NCBI RefSeq assembly: GCF_002019695.1
Contig: NZ_KV917376.1
Coordinates: 1,931,380-1,995,379 of the forward strand
DNA length: 64,000 bases
Origin: Evansella clarkii
Lineage (GTDB): Bacteria; Bacillota; Bacilli; Bacillales; Salisediminibacteriaceae
Reading direction: 5' to 3'
This document shows positions 16,734 through 25,845 of the stretch, in pieces. Under the pieces are notes generated by a model, which searched no databases, was not told the origin of the DNA, and saw only the letters and a program-made list of their open reading frames with translations. Each line of letters starts with the position of its first letter. The stretch's first letter is position 1. The translations under genes were made by a program, and so were the position numbers.

Positions 16734-18257
16734 TTAACCTGCATTTTTCATTTTATCCATTAATTCATCGGTGTTTGCAGGTTTTTTGGTAAACAGGCTG
16801 ACTACTACTGTAAAGAAGGTTGCGACCAGGAACCCTGGAACAGCTTCGTAAGTGATGCCGAAGAAGTAATTATTCAGGAATTCATGCACATCGATAAATG
16901 CATATGTCCATGCCGGCTGTTCAGCAACCATAATAACGGTAATAAGTCCGGTAATCATACCTGCCAGGACACCTGCTCTCGTCAGTCCCTTCCAGTAGAA
17001 GGTAAGAATGAGTGCAGGGCCAAAGCAAGCACCGAGCCCTCCGAAGGCGAACAGAACCATCCAGAAAACAAATTCTTCTGCAGCAGATGCAAGCCAGATA
17101 GATAATCCCATGAGTATAAAAATGACGATCCGGCTGTATAATACGAGTTTTTCCTGCGGTATTTCTTTATCTCTGGCAAAAATACGCTCGTATATATCCC
17201 TGACTGCTGCGCTTGCTCCCACCAAAAGCTGGCTGTCTGCAGAACTCATTATTGCTGCAAGTACTGCTACAAGCAAAATCCCTGCAAAGAAAGGGTTCAT
17301 TACTTCGGCACCTAACGAAGTGAAAATCTGTTCGGAATTGGAGTTAGGCAGCTCGTCGACAGTTGGAAAATAAGCGCGGCCTACAAGGCCCACCATTATT
17401 GCTCCCCATCCCATGACTACGTTCCAGATTGTTGCAATGAGTGCTGCCTGCCGCATTTCTTTAACATTTTTTAAGCTCATATACCGGACGATAATGTGAG
17501 GATTCCCGGGGCTTCCGAACCCGATACCGAGCAGGCCTATAATCGCTCCAAACGCAAAGGCGAATGGACTGGTGAAACCGCCGCCTTCTGCTTGCATTGC
17601 CTGAAGGACCGGATCAAATCCTCCTAATTGTATAATCCCCACGATTGGCAGAATAACGAGGGAGAAAAACATAAAACCGATTTGGAGCACGTCAGTTTTA
17701 CTTACGGCATGGAAGCCGCCTAATATAGTATAGAGGAAAATTATTGCTGCGGTCAGCCACATTCCCTGAGTCTGGCTAATACCGAGACTTCCTGAGAACG
17801 CGGTTGCTCCGCCGACCAGCTGGCTCCCTACATAAGCTACCATAAAGAAAAGGATAATCAAGGAGCTTACAAGCCGAAGGACTCGCTTGGGGTCTCCAAC
17901 CCGGCTTTCAAATATGTCCGGGATAGTTATACTTCCGGTATTTCCACTGAATCTTCTGAATCGGGAAGCGACAAAGAAAAATAAAAAAACTTCCACGGTT
18001 ATATATCCGGCAATTGCCCAGACCGCATTCAGCCCAGTAAGATAAGCAGTTCCTGTAACACCCAGCACGAGCCAGGAACTTCTTCCTGAACTGACAGCAG
18101 ACAGGGCGACTGTCCATTTGTTGAGATTTCTTCCCGCAAGGAAGAAACTTGTCAGTCCCTGGGAACTTTTTTTGGAGCTGATGAACCCTATTACAACAAG
18201 AACAAGCAAATACAAAATAAGTACTGTAACGGTTAATGGATGGGCTGTTATATCCAT
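16734..18257 (-). CDS. putP: Sodium/proline symporter (SSS family)
   Basis: The 507-residue, roughly 13-helix carrier of the sodium:solute symporter family takes up proline with Na+. Evidence includes the N-terminal IGFISSKKSSQGLTSFFLAG, AVSSGRSSWLVLG, the PutP-like GFGSPGNPHIIVRYMSLKN (about 268-286) and SSADSQLLVGASAAVRDIY (about 335-353). The start has tandem GGAGAAGGAGAGG sites. It is preceded at 20 bp by a 47-codon membrane protein gene, with which it forms an operon. Proline is the best guess; pantothenate or another solute is possible. Confidence 0.85.
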   Translation of the reverse strand: MDITAHPLTVTVLILYLLVLVVIGFISSKKSSQGLTSFFLAGRNLNKWTVALSAVSSGRSSWLVLGVTGTAYLTGLNAVWAIAGYITVEVFLFFFVASRFRRFSGNTGSITIPDIFESRVGDPKRVLRLVSSLIILFFMVAYVGSQLVGGATAFSGSLGISQTQGMWLTAAIIFLYTILGGFHAVSKTDVLQIGFMFFSLVILPIVGIIQLGGFDPVLQAMQAEGGGFTSPFAFAFGAIIGLLGIGFGSPGNPHIIVRYMSLKNVKEMRQAALIATIWNVVMGWGAIMVGLVGRAYFPTVDELPNSNSEQIFTSLGAEVMNPFFAGILLVAVLAAIMSSADSQLLVGASAAVRDIYERIFARDKEIPQEKLVLYSRIVIFILMGLSIWLASAAEEFVFWMVLFAFGGLGACFGPALILTFYWKGLTRAGVLAGMITGLITVIMVAEQPAWTYAFIDVHEFLNNYFFGITYEAVPGFLVATFFTVVVSLFTKKPANTDELMDKMKNAG

Positions 18258-18277
18258 ATTTACCTCTCCTTCTCCTT

Positions 18278-18421
18278 TTAATTAGTCTTTTTTCTGTCAG
18301 GCAGGGAAGTATCATTTTTTTTCTCAAGCTTCCCAGTTATGTAGTAGCAAATAAATCCTAGAACCAGTATGGAAACGGGAACCACTACAAGGCCAAAAAA
18401 CATTCCTCCGGTCAACTGCAT
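18278..18421 (-). CDS. Small membrane protein paired with the sodium symporter
   Basis: This is a 47-residue protein starting MQLTGGMFFG, with one hydrophobic segment (about 8-29, LVVVPVSILVLGFICYYI) and a charged C-terminal tail (KLEKKNDTSLPDRKKTN). The start lies at 18419-18421 behind AGGGGGGGTG. The stop is 20 bp before the symporter start, so the two are almost surely cotranscribed. Very small membrane subunits are known for several SSS and NSS transporters and are often missed in annotation; that it assists PutP is an inference from context. Confidence 0.75.
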   Translation of the reverse strand: MQLTGGMFFGLVVVPVSILVLGFICYYITGKLEKKNDTSLPDRKKTN

Positions 18422-18858
18422 CACCCCCCCTCGTTTTACTCTAAAAGTATATCTGTTAAAAGTCTGAATTTAAAGAATTGTGTATGTTTTTGATTGGAGG
18501 TTGCTGAAATTCTTTATAAGTTGCCTTGCGATTTAAAGACTACTATTAAAATGCCATACCGGTTTAACATAGACAAAAATAAAAAAAAGCCGCTCGGCTA
18601 TAGCGGCCACCGGCGGCATCAAAGTAAGGTGCAGGAAGTGAATATTAAAGAGTAGAGAATGGTTATGGAGGAATCCTTTAATGAATAGTTCAGGCATTTC
18701 CGTTGCGGAAAGGCACATTAGCTGTAGTGAGGTTAATCAGAGGTATTTAATGATCAGGAATTTTGCCAGCCGTACCAGTTTCCTTGCCTGAAATTGTGAA
18801 GCACTTATATAAAATTCTCAATGGAACCACCCCCTTTAATAGATAGAAATGAATATTT
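18422..18858. other. Intergenic region with one minus-strand terminator-like hairpin
   Basis: At 18581-18607, GCCGCT and AGCGGC pair, followed on the minus strand by eight T. It would terminate the transcript of the small gene at 18859, although 250 bp downstream of it. The remainder shows no convincing gene. A 36-codon plus-strand frame at 18681-18791 is discussed under rejected items. Confidence 0.45.
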
Positions 18859-19095
18859 TTAATAGTCTCTGATAGACCGGAGAAGGAGCTCATCTGAATT
18901 TATGTTTTCCAGATGTTTGGCCTCTACGCTGTGCCGCAGACTCTCCACCAGGTCCTGAATAACTTCGACTTTTTCTTCCTGGGTGAGAAGCTGAACGATG
19001 ATTTCTTCAAGGTCGTTTCTTTTAATCATCTCTCCCTCAATTTTAGCCAGCCGGTGAATGATTATTTTTAATAGATCCACATCAGTCATGCTCAT
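18859..19095 (-). CDS. Small hypothetical coiled-coil protein
   Basis: The 78-residue protein is acidic and helical (LLKIIIHRLAKIEGEMIKRN and QEEKVEVIQDLVESLRHSVE), with a heptad-like hydrophobic pattern that suggests a coiled coil or small helical bundle. It has no cysteine, signal or membrane segment. The ATG at 19095 follows AGGGG; a second ATG lies two codons in. It sits 119 bp downstream of ssb in the same direction and may belong to that transcript. I do not recognise the family. Confidence 0.6.
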   Translation of the reverse strand: MSMTDVDLLKIIIHRLAKIEGEMIKRNDLEEIIVQLLTQEEKVEVIQDLVESLRHSVEAKHLENINSDELLLRSIRDY

Positions 19096-19214
19096 ACTCC
19101 CCTTTCAATTTTTTAGAACAAAACAATCTTCGAAATAGAAGCCTGTTTCATAAAAACTCTTGCATTCTTTCTTGCGGCAGGGAATTGCCAAATATGTTTT
19201 GCCTCATTTTTCTA

Positions 19215-19736
19215 TTAAAAGTGTTGCACGTTCTCTCTGGCAGCATGTGGTTGTCCTGAAGATCCTGACGAAGATTGAACTGGCTGGCTGGACGGTTGTC
19301 CAGTTTGAACCGGGGAGGAAACGGAAGTTCCGTTTGCTGCTGCCACCGTCTGGTTTTGCCGCGGAGGCGGTGCATGCTCTTCTCCCGGAATTGGAATTTC
19401 CTCCGCCTGCTGGTTTCTTTTCAGGTGCAGAAAGGTAATGTTTTCAGCGATGAGTTCAGGAAAGGTGAGCCGCTTATTATCACTTGTTTCATAGTTTCGC
19501 ATCTGAATTCTTCCGGTAATGCAGACGAGAGAACCTTTTGTACAATAATCTCCGCTTGTTTCAGCGAGCTTTTTCCATGCAGTGCAGGAGAGGAAATCCG
19601 TATCGTAGTTTCCTTCCTGATTTTTAAATGGGCGGCGGACAGCAAGATTAATTCTGGTTACGGCGATGCCATCCTTGGTTGTGTTTACTACCGGGTCTTT
19701 TACGATACGTCCTATTAAGGTAATTTGGTTATACAT
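19215..19736 (-). CDS. ssb: Single-stranded DNA-binding protein, second type (SsbB-like)
   Basis: The 173-residue protein has an N-terminal OB fold (1-108) with the SSB signature NQITLIGRIVKDPVVN, VTRINLAVRRPFKNQ, DFLSCTAWKKLAE and GRIQMRNYE. The tail (110-173) is rich in Gln, Pro and Ser and ends NVQHF, so the acidic tip (DDDLPF type) that recruits replication proteins in housekeeping SSB is missing. This matches accessory, competence-type SsbB proteins. Its AGGAGG lies within the last codons of the transposase gene upstream and only 3 bp separate the frames, so the two are translationally coupled. It binds ssDNA; its partner is unknown. Confidence 0.85.
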   Translation of the reverse strand: MYNQITLIGRIVKDPVVNTTKDGIAVTRINLAVRRPFKNQEGNYDTDFLSCTAWKKLAETSGDYCTKGSLVCITGRIQMRNYETSDNKRLTFPELIAENITFLHLKRNQQAEEIPIPGEEHAPPPRQNQTVAAANGTSVSSPVQTGQPSSQPVQSSSGSSGQPHAARENVQHF

Positions 19737-19739
19737 AGC

Positions 19740-20462
19740 TTATTCCTCCTGTTTTTTAGTTAATAATGCGGACTTTTGCAGTACGCGAAGCTTCCATTCC
19801 CTTTCGGTGAAGCGGGGATAATAATGATGAAGAGGTGTCGGGAAAAGCTGCCTGAGTCTGTCTGTTGTAAAGGCGTGTGGAGGCGAGCGGGGAGCACAGC
19901 CAGGGAGTATGGGAGGGGAATGGAGCCGTGATAGGGCTTCCATGGCATAAGCTGTTTCCTCGCCAGGGGTAGTGGTGCTGGCTGTATCAAATGGCTTTGG
20001 ATTTCGCTCTGCTATTATGTCCGGAATACAATAATATTGATAGCTGCTCCACGGGTAATCTTCGGGGTTGCTTGTTATATTGGCTGTACGGGGGTTATTG
20101 TGTATATAGGCGCTTACCGTCATCATGGCATAGTCAGAGGGAACGGGGCTTGCAGTGTACCGGCTTTGGAAAACATGGCCTGAGTGATCGTATTTCTTAT
20201 TAAACCACGAGGCGTAAGCTCCATTTACTGCATGCATTATTTTCATCAGTGGATCTTTTTTAGTCCCGAGGAGTAAATGATAATGATTGGACATTAGACA
20301 GTAGGCATGCAGGTTAAACGGGCTGTAATGTAAGGTGTTGTTCAGGATAGAGAGGAATTTCTCATAATCTTTCTCGTGAAGGAATATTGGGGAACGGCTC
20401 ACTCCGCGGCTGATTACATGATATATCGCACCGGGGAACCATTGGCGGCGTGGTCGGGGCAT
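19740..20462 (-). CDS. REP-associated tyrosine transposase (HUH Y1 transposase family)
   Basis: The 240-residue protein of the Y1_Tnp/RAYT type has the N-terminal PRPRRQWFPGAIYHVISRG, the HUH motif in CLMSNHYHLLL (about 55-65), QSRYTASPV and the conserved catalytic-Tyr helix SAYIHNNPRTANI (about 121-133), followed by PWSSYQYY. Such enzymes nick single-stranded DNA at hairpins and, in other bacteria, are tied to dispersed REP palindromes. It is a single-copy gene without flanking IS ends, as is usual for RAYTs. An ssb gene follows immediately. A good AAAGGAAGTG site precedes the ATG. Confidence 0.9.
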   Translation of the reverse strand: MPRPRRQWFPGAIYHVISRGVSRSPIFLHEKDYEKFLSILNNTLHYSPFNLHAYCLMSNHYHLLLGTKKDPLMKIMHAVNGAYASWFNKKYDHSGHVFQSRYTASPVPSDYAMMTVSAYIHNNPRTANITSNPEDYPWSSYQYYCIPDIIAERNPKPFDTASTTTPGEETAYAMEALSRLHSPPILPGCAPRSPPHAFTTDRLRQLFPTPLHHYYPRFTEREWKLRVLQKSALLTKKQEE

Positions 20463-21154
20463 CGGTACACTTCCTTTCTTTAATCGAGGAGGTTTGGGGT
20501 GTGACAGGCGCTCTAAAGAGTTAATCTTGCATATGCTTTATGGGGAAATTTGATTGAAGCTTTAGATAAGTAAAAGTGTGAAGGGGATTATAAAGGTGTA
20601 TGTATAAGAATAATAATTTCAGATTAAAGGTTAACCCTCCACACTTTCAAAGTTTCTTGCTGCGGAGCCTCTCTGTAATCATGCTGTCTGACATGGTGCC
20701 CCCTGACAGGGGAGCAGCAAGTATTCACTTTCACATGTACCGGGGAAAAACGCATACATGCAAAGGGAAAGAAGCTAATTATTAAGTTTTACATCTGCAT
20801 ACACATATGAAGACTTTTTAATGTTTATAAAAACCGAATATTTGACAGAATACTACAGCCAGTTCTACTGGAGAACGACCAGAATGCCAAAGGATCGCAA
20901 CATTTTTAAGGCAGATAAAATTAATGTGTTAGAGCAGCAGGGGTAAGGTTTGTAATGGTATTTTAAGTGAATGCGTTACTTAGAAGCATTGCTTGTGTGA
21001 GATGCCAGATGGGGAATCTATGAAATGTTTGAATATTTTGTAAATCAAAGAGGGTCTAGGACTATATTACGTCACTCGACAGAAAAATACAATACCTTTT
21101 TAAAACTTTTTTACTAAAAATTCAAACTTTTTATCCGTGACTATTTAATCTTAG
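20463..21154. other. Intergenic region, no gene recognised
   Basis: About 690 bp lie between the transposase gene and the asnB end. I see a hairpin with arms CTTGCTGC and GCAGCAAG at about 20657-20722, containing GCCCCCTGACAGGGGAGC, whose C/G palindrome is loosely like the REP core found elsewhere. The rest is AT-rich and without a supported reading frame. Confidence 0.4.
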
Positions 21155-21183
21155 AATTGTGCGGGGCCAGACCCCGCACAATT
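21155..21183. repeat. REP-like palindrome 1, acting as asnB terminator
   Basis: AATTGTGCGGGG and CCCCGCACAATT form a perfect 12-bp stem with loop CCAGA. The element abuts the asnB stop codon. A short run of T on the minus strand follows, so it can serve as terminator. The same core recurs at five other loci in the window. Confidence 0.8.
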
Positions 21184-23120
21184 TAACTGATTTGGTTGAC
21201 TTTTTCTCCCTGTGTGTCTCTGTTTTCCATGAAATTATGGTGCCAGATCATATAGGTGAGAATGGTCCAGATTTTTCGGCTGGCGTCCGTTTTTCCAGAT
21301 CTGTGGTCTTCCAGAAGCTTCAGGCAGGCTGATTTGTTAAAAATATGGTCTGCGCCGCTTTGTTTAATCCATGTTTCTGCCCATTCGTACATCTCTTCCT
21401 TCAGCCAGTGGCGAACAGGGACTGGAAATCCAAGCTTCCGCCTGTGGAGCACATGTGCTGGTACTACATCCGCCAGGGCTTCTCGGAGCCACTTCTTCGT
21501 CTGTCCCCGGCTGGTTTTTCCGTGAACCGGCAGCTGGGAAGCGATATCAAATACCTCTCTGTCAAGAAACGGGACACGTAATTCCAGAGAATGAGCCATG
21601 GTCATTTTGTCGGCCTTCACAAGGATATCTCCCCGGAGCCATGTATGCATATCGATGTACTGCATTTTTGTCACATCATCATAATTTTCTGCCTGTTTAT
21701 AGAGATCCTCCATAACCTGGCCTGTTCTGAGGTGAGGTGAAAATGGAAGAAGAAAGCTGTCTTTTTCGCCGTCTGTGAATATTTTAGCGTTTCCAACAAA
21801 ACGTTCTTCTATAGGGGTCATCCCCCGGATAATAAAGTTACGCCCTTTCATTCCTTCCGGCAATTGCTGGGCGAGCTTTCGGAAAGCAGGCTTCAGCTGG
21901 CCGGGAACAGTTTTGAATAATCTCAGGGAATGAGGTTCGTGGTAAATATTGTACCCTCCGAAAAGTTCATCCGCTCCTTCGCCGGAAAGAACGACCTTTA
22001 CATGGCGGCTCGCTTCTCTAGCAACGAAATATAGAGGAATCGCTGCAGGATCAGCAACAGGCTCGTCGAGATGCCAGATGATCTTTGGGAATTCTCTCAT
22101 GACATCATCCGGGGTCACCGGGACACGGGTATGATTTACCTGAAGAGCTTCCGCAGTCTCTTCGGCGATATCACCCTCGCTGAAGCCTTCTCTTTCAAAC
22201 TCAGCAGTAAAAGTTTTCAGATCAGGATGTTCTTTTCTGGCAAGGGCAACGATCGCAGACGAATCGATTCCTCCTGAGAGGAAGGCCCCAACCGGAACGT
22301 CGGCCCTCATATGACGTTTAACAGAATCAGTGAGGGTGTCCTTAATTTTTTCCAGAAACTCAGCTTTCTCTTTTCTGGTCTTATCTATAATAAATGGGGC
22401 TTTAAAAACATTCATTGCTTTCATTTTAATGCTTTCTTTTTCAGAAAAAGCAGGTTTCCAGTACTGGCTGATTAACAGGCCTTCTCCAGCCCTCCAGGTA
22501 AAATAGTGTCCTGGTTGTATTTTATTGATTTGTTTTGCTGCAGTAGCAGGCTCTGGCGTGTACTGGAATGTTAAATAATGAAACACTGCTTCATAGTTCA
22601 CTGTCGCTGGTTCAGGCATTAAGTATAAAGACTTTTTTTCAGATGCAAAAACAACGGTCGAATCTCTTAGTGCCCGGTAAAACAAAGGTTTAATTCCAAA
22701 AGGGTCTCTGGCCCCAAAAAGCTCTTCTTTTTCCCGGTCCCATATTAAAAAGGAGAACATTCCTTTAAATAGATTCACACATTCTTTTCCGTACCAGGCA
22801 TATGAGGCGAGAATAACTTCCGTGTCAGAAGAAGTCTCTAAAACAGCCCCGTTTTGCCGTAATTCCTCACGAAGTTCCGGGGCGTTGTATATTTCGCCAT
22901 TAAAGATAATCGTGTAGCGGCCAAGTAGATAACTCATTGGCTGACTGCCGTTCTCAATATCTACAATACTAAGTCTTCTGAACCCGAATCGGACGAATTC
23001 TTCTTCAAACGTTCCTCCATCATCAGGTCCACGGTGGGAAATAATATCCATCATCGCTTCTAATGGCTGCTGAAGGAGAGTACTCCTTTCTTCCGAAACC
23101 ATTCCAATAAATCCGCACAT
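21183..23120 (-). CDS. asnB: Asparagine synthase (glutamine-hydrolysing)
   Basis: This enzyme makes asparagine from aspartate, ATP and glutamine in the cytoplasm. The 645-residue protein has the class II glutaminase domain with nucleophile Cys2 (MCGFIGMV), SHRGPDDGG, RRLSIVD, FNGEIYN and ARDPFGIKPLFY. The synthetase domain has the PP-loop LSGGIDSSAIVAL (about 283-295), GEGADELFGGY and LRVPFLDREV. Length is close to B. subtilis AsnB (about 630). It is monocistronic, and its stop codon abuts a REP-like hairpin. Confidence 0.93.
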   Translation of the reverse strand: MCGFIGMVSEERSTLLQQPLEAMMDIISHRGPDDGGTFEEEFVRFGFRRLSIVDIENGSQPMSYLLGRYTIIFNGEIYNAPELREELRQNGAVLETSSDTEVILASYAWYGKECVNLFKGMFSFLIWDREKEELFGARDPFGIKPLFYRALRDSTVVFASEKKSLYLMPEPATVNYEAVFHYLTFQYTPEPATAAKQINKIQPGHYFTWRAGEGLLISQYWKPAFSEKESIKMKAMNVFKAPFIIDKTRKEKAEFLEKIKDTLTDSVKRHMRADVPVGAFLSGGIDSSAIVALARKEHPDLKTFTAEFEREGFSEGDIAEETAEALQVNHTRVPVTPDDVMREFPKIIWHLDEPVADPAAIPLYFVAREASRHVKVVLSGEGADELFGGYNIYHEPHSLRLFKTVPGQLKPAFRKLAQQLPEGMKGRNFIIRGMTPIEERFVGNAKIFTDGEKDSFLLPFSPHLRTGQVMEDLYKQAENYDDVTKMQYIDMHTWLRGDILVKADKMTMAHSLELRVPFLDREVFDIASQLPVHGKTSRGQTKKWLREALADVVPAHVLHRRKLGFPVPVRHWLKEEMYEWAETWIKQSGADHIFNKSACLKLLEDHRSGKTDASRKIWTILTYMIWHHNFMENRDTQGEKVNQIS

Positions 23121-23491
23121 ATTCCATTGCTCCTCTCAAACTAACTCAATTAGTATGGCAATTGCTTGGTTTTTTGCTGCTGTAACCGGTCCTGTTTTCT
23201 AGGTTGTACAGAGTGAGATAACTGCGAATTTTATGGTGTGAAATAGAAATTGCAGAAATCCCGGGTCTGGGTAGTAAATCTGATAATGTAAGTCTGGAGG
23301 GAATGGTTTCCGGCCACATGCATTAGTATGCTTATAAGACGCCTGATTTATGCGAAGGATTCAACATTTTTTATATTTATTCTGACTAATTTGCGACAAA
23401 TTTCCCTGAGTTATACTTCTTTGTATCAAAAGATAGCCAGAACAAGGGTTGACAATTGTGTATTTTGTCGAAATAATCTGATTAAAACAAT
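23121..23491. other. Divergent intergenic region between asnB and the cold-shock gene
   Basis: This is AT-rich DNA. A second possible promoter for the cold-shock gene is TTGACA at about 23449 with AATAAT 17 bp later. No T-box-like or attenuator structure for asnB was recognised, and no gene is supported. Confidence 0.4.
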
Positions 23492-23521
23492 TTGACTGGC
23501 AGAAACAGCCTTTGTTATAGT
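23492..23521 (+). promoter_or_regulatory. Probable sigma-A promoter of the cold-shock gene
   Basis: TTGACT (23492-23497) and TATAGT (23516-23521) are 18 bp apart. The short leader to the ATG at 23575 contains a small palindrome, TGTGG-agacc-CCACA, at 23527-23541. Confidence 0.5.
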
Positions 23522-23574
23522 TAAATTGTGGAGACCCCACAGTATTTTTAATACGAAGGGAATGTGTTAGAAAC

Positions 23575-23772
23575 ATGCAAGGAAAAGTTAAATGGTTTAA
23601 CGCAGAAAAAGGTTTTGGATTTATCGAGCGTGAAGGCGGGGAAGATGTATTCGTACATTATTCTGCTATCGAGCAGGAAGGTTTCAAGACTCTTGAAGAA
23701 GGACAGGAAGTAGAGTTTGAAATTGTGGATGGTGCTCGAGGTCCCCAGGCTTCCAACGTGACAAAGCTTTAA
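23575..23772 (+). CDS. Cold-shock protein, CspA family
   Basis: The 65-residue single cold-shock domain carries both RNA-binding motifs, [13 protein letters not shown] (residues 5-17, RNP1) and DVFVHYSAI (RNP2). CspB/CspD-type proteins bind single-stranded RNA and DNA and melt RNA structure in the cold and in growing cells. Length and sequence are standard. Which of the B. subtilis paralogues it matches cannot be decided. It is monocistronic. Confidence 0.95.
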   Translation: MQGKVKWFNAEKGFGFIEREGGEDVFVHYSAIEQEGFKTLEEGQEVEFEIVDGARGPQASNVTKL

Positions 23773-24217
23773 TCACATTCCCTATAGGGAAGATCCTGTT
23801 ACATGAATACATTAGGCAGAAAGCATCGCATCGAGAATGTGATTTCGGCTTAAGGCTTGCTGGCAGGGGAAATTAATGAAAGAGTTAAGATTATAAGAAT
23901 AGTAGTTTAAAGCCTTGGAAGCAGGGAGAAACCACCTGCTGATTTTTTGGAATATTATGACGGTTGCCAGTGGACTGCCGTTGATTTTCAGAAAGTAACG
24001 AGGCAGCAAACGGGGCTGCTGTGTTAAGCAGCAGCACGCATTCTGAAAGTGCGCCAGGGCGTCTTTTCAGCTTCCTGTTGGTCTTGTAGATAGGGATTGA
24101 AGGTTGTACTGGTGCCATGAATGCAGACACGCTGATAATTGGAACGACTTAACATTAAAAAAAGTATACAACCCGTCTTCTGGCATAAGGAGGCGGGTAT
24201 TCCTTTATCCACCTGGC
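23773..24217. other. Intergenic region, no gene recognised
   Basis: About 440 bp after the cold-shock gene hold short palindromic stretches but no frame with a ribosome-binding site. An odd GC-richer stretch at about 24000-24075 does not resemble anything I know. Confidence 0.4.
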
Positions 24218-24240
24218 AAAATTGTGCGGGGTCTGGCCCC
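24218..24240. repeat. REP-like palindrome 2
   Basis: AAAATTGTGCGGGGTCTGGCCCC is the shared core of the REP-like family. Only the inner stem GGGG/CCCC is preserved on the right side here. Confidence 0.65.
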
Positions 24241-24329
24241 TGAATATTCAGTGAGAGTACTTGACAGGCTGGGAGTGGTTAATTTTCAATTTCTCCTGGG
24301 TATAGAGCATGATATCACCTTATCTTTTA

Positions 24330-24484
24330 TCCCGATGTAACCGTCCGTAAAACTCCCGCCTCAAAACAGGAGTGGAAGCGAAGATGTTTAGGCGGGAGAT
24401 AAAACGGACGCTAACATTCCGATTGGTTCAACTAACAATCAGTGGGAATGGAGAAAACTCTCACTGATTGAAGTTTCACTTTAT
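24330..24484 (+). mobile_element. IS200/IS605-like MITE, copy 2
   Basis: About 155 bp, highly similar to copy 1. The border TTTTAT precedes CCCGATG and the right end is TTTCACTTTAT. The second hairpin has arms CAATCAGTG and CACTGATTG. It lies between the cold-shock gene and hpf. Confidence 0.65.
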
Positions 24485-24836
24485 GTGTAGATTTGGTGAA
24501 CCGGGGTTAGGGGCCATATGGGCGGCGAATAATATGAACAAGGGAGTAAAAGCTTTTACTCTTTCAGCTGCTGGAGCGAAAGTGAGAAAGGGCAGTGGAA
24601 TAGTAGCCAGGAAGCACGGAAGCAAGCTTCCTAACTATGTACAGTCTGCTGCCAGTGGGGAAAAAAACCCTTCAGTCACAATTTCTGCAGAAGAAAAGTA
24701 AACCATTTGAATCATTTTTCCGGAATGAGGAAACAATTTTCGACACAAAATCTTCAATTTTTATTTCACGTTTCAGCAGGAAGTATTCGGGGCAATGAAG
24801 AATATTACTCATATAACCGAAAGGAGGAGTTTGCTT

Positions 24837-25385
24837 ATGCAATTTAACATTCGCGGCGAGAACCTTGAAATAACTCCAGCTCTTAGAGACTATGTGGAGA
24901 AAAAGGTAGGCAAACTTGAAAAGTATTTTGAAAATCTTCAATCTGAAGTAATGGTTAAGATGAGTGTATTAAATACGGATCAGAGAGTGGAGATTACCAT
25001 TCCGATGCCGAAGCTCGTATTAAGAGCGGAGGAAACTCATGCGGATATGTATGCAGCCATTGATATGGTGATTGATAAACTGGAAAGACAGATCCGAAAG
25101 CACAAAACGAAAGTTAACCGCAAATTCCGTTCAGAGGACAGCGTAAGATATATGTTTAAAAATGAACTGGAGCCTGTAGCGCAGGAACCTGTGGAGGACG
25201 ATGAACTGGAAGTGGTGCGGACAAAACGGTTCGATTTAAAACCTATGGACGCTGAGGAAGCAATCCTGCAAATGGATATGCTTGGCCATAACTTCTTCGT
25301 CTTCTCTAATTCGGTAAGCGGCAGCACAAACGTTGTTTATAAGAGAAGAGACGGCAAATATGGTTTAATCGAGCCGGAAGCCTGA
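24837..25385 (+). CDS. hpf: Ribosome hibernation promoting factor, long form
   Basis: Long HPF dimerises 70S ribosomes into inactive 100S particles in resting cells. The 182-residue protein has the N-terminal RaiA/YfiA domain (1-100; FNIRGENLEITPALRDYVEKK and a basic QIRKHKTKVNRK helix) and the C-terminal dimerisation domain (about 125-182; RTKRFDLKPMDAEEAILQMD, HNFFVFSN, YKRRDGKYGLIEP). I choose the ATG at 24837 because AGGAGG lies 9 bp upstream, although the frame is open further left. It corresponds to yvyD, located before secA as in B. subtilis. Confidence 0.95.
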   Translation: MQFNIRGENLEITPALRDYVEKKVGKLEKYFENLQSEVMVKMSVLNTDQRVEITIPMPKLVLRAEETHADMYAAIDMVIDKLERQIRKHKTKVNRKFRSEDSVRYMFKNELEPVAQEPVEDDELEVVRTKRFDLKPMDAEEAILQMDMLGHNFFVFSNSVSGSTNVVYKRRDGKYGLIEPEA

Positions 25386-25408
25386 TCGACTCTGATTTAA
25401 TAACTATA

Positions 25409-25436
25409 AGACGTCCGGAGCCCCGGGCGTCTTTTT
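25409..25436 (+). terminator. Intrinsic terminator after hpf
   Basis: AGACGTCCGG pairs with CCGGGCGTCT (one G-T pair) and is followed by a T-run, 24 bp past the hpf stop. Confidence 0.8.
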
Positions 25437-25845
25437 CGTTTCACTGAATCCATCAATACATACAGGAAAGAAAAATTCAGCAGAAAAATAGCTTATGTTG
25501 TTTTTAAAAGGGAGAGAGATTTGTGCATTCACCTGGCTTAACAGAAGAAAACAAGAGAAGCTGAGAGGCAGCCTGTGGCAGGTTCTTGTAAGGGATTGTG
25601 CAAACTGTTAAAATGTTAGTTAGCTGTCAAACATGAAATGAATAAATTGGCATAGGAAAGCAGGGTTTATGCATCGCTTCCCGAATTATTATAATTGTTA
25701 CTATTAAGCTTGATATAAACAGGGAAGTTATGAAGAAGCTGCTTGCTGCCAAACAGGAGTTAAGGAAGATACAGGATAAAATACAGAGATAAATGTTTTA
25801 GCAAATAGCTATACAGCTGAATAAATGAAAAGGGAGCAATGTCCA
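25437..25845. other. Leader region of secA, no gene
   Basis: This is 400 bp of AT-rich DNA before secA. I could not pick a convincing promoter. A 20-codon frame near 25730-25792 (MKKLLAAKQELRK) lacks a good ribosome-binding site and is not called. Confidence 0.4.

Noticed and set aside
18681-18791. A 36-codon plus-strand frame starting MNSSGISVAERH, with GGAGG 9 bp before its ATG
   Set aside because: The spacing is good, but there is no recognisable domain, no neighbour context and no promoter; one well-placed GGAGG is not enough.
24468-24701. A 77-codon frame starting in MITE copy 2
   Set aside because: It begins inside the element's right hairpin, has no ribosome-binding site and the product resembles nothing known, including TnpB.
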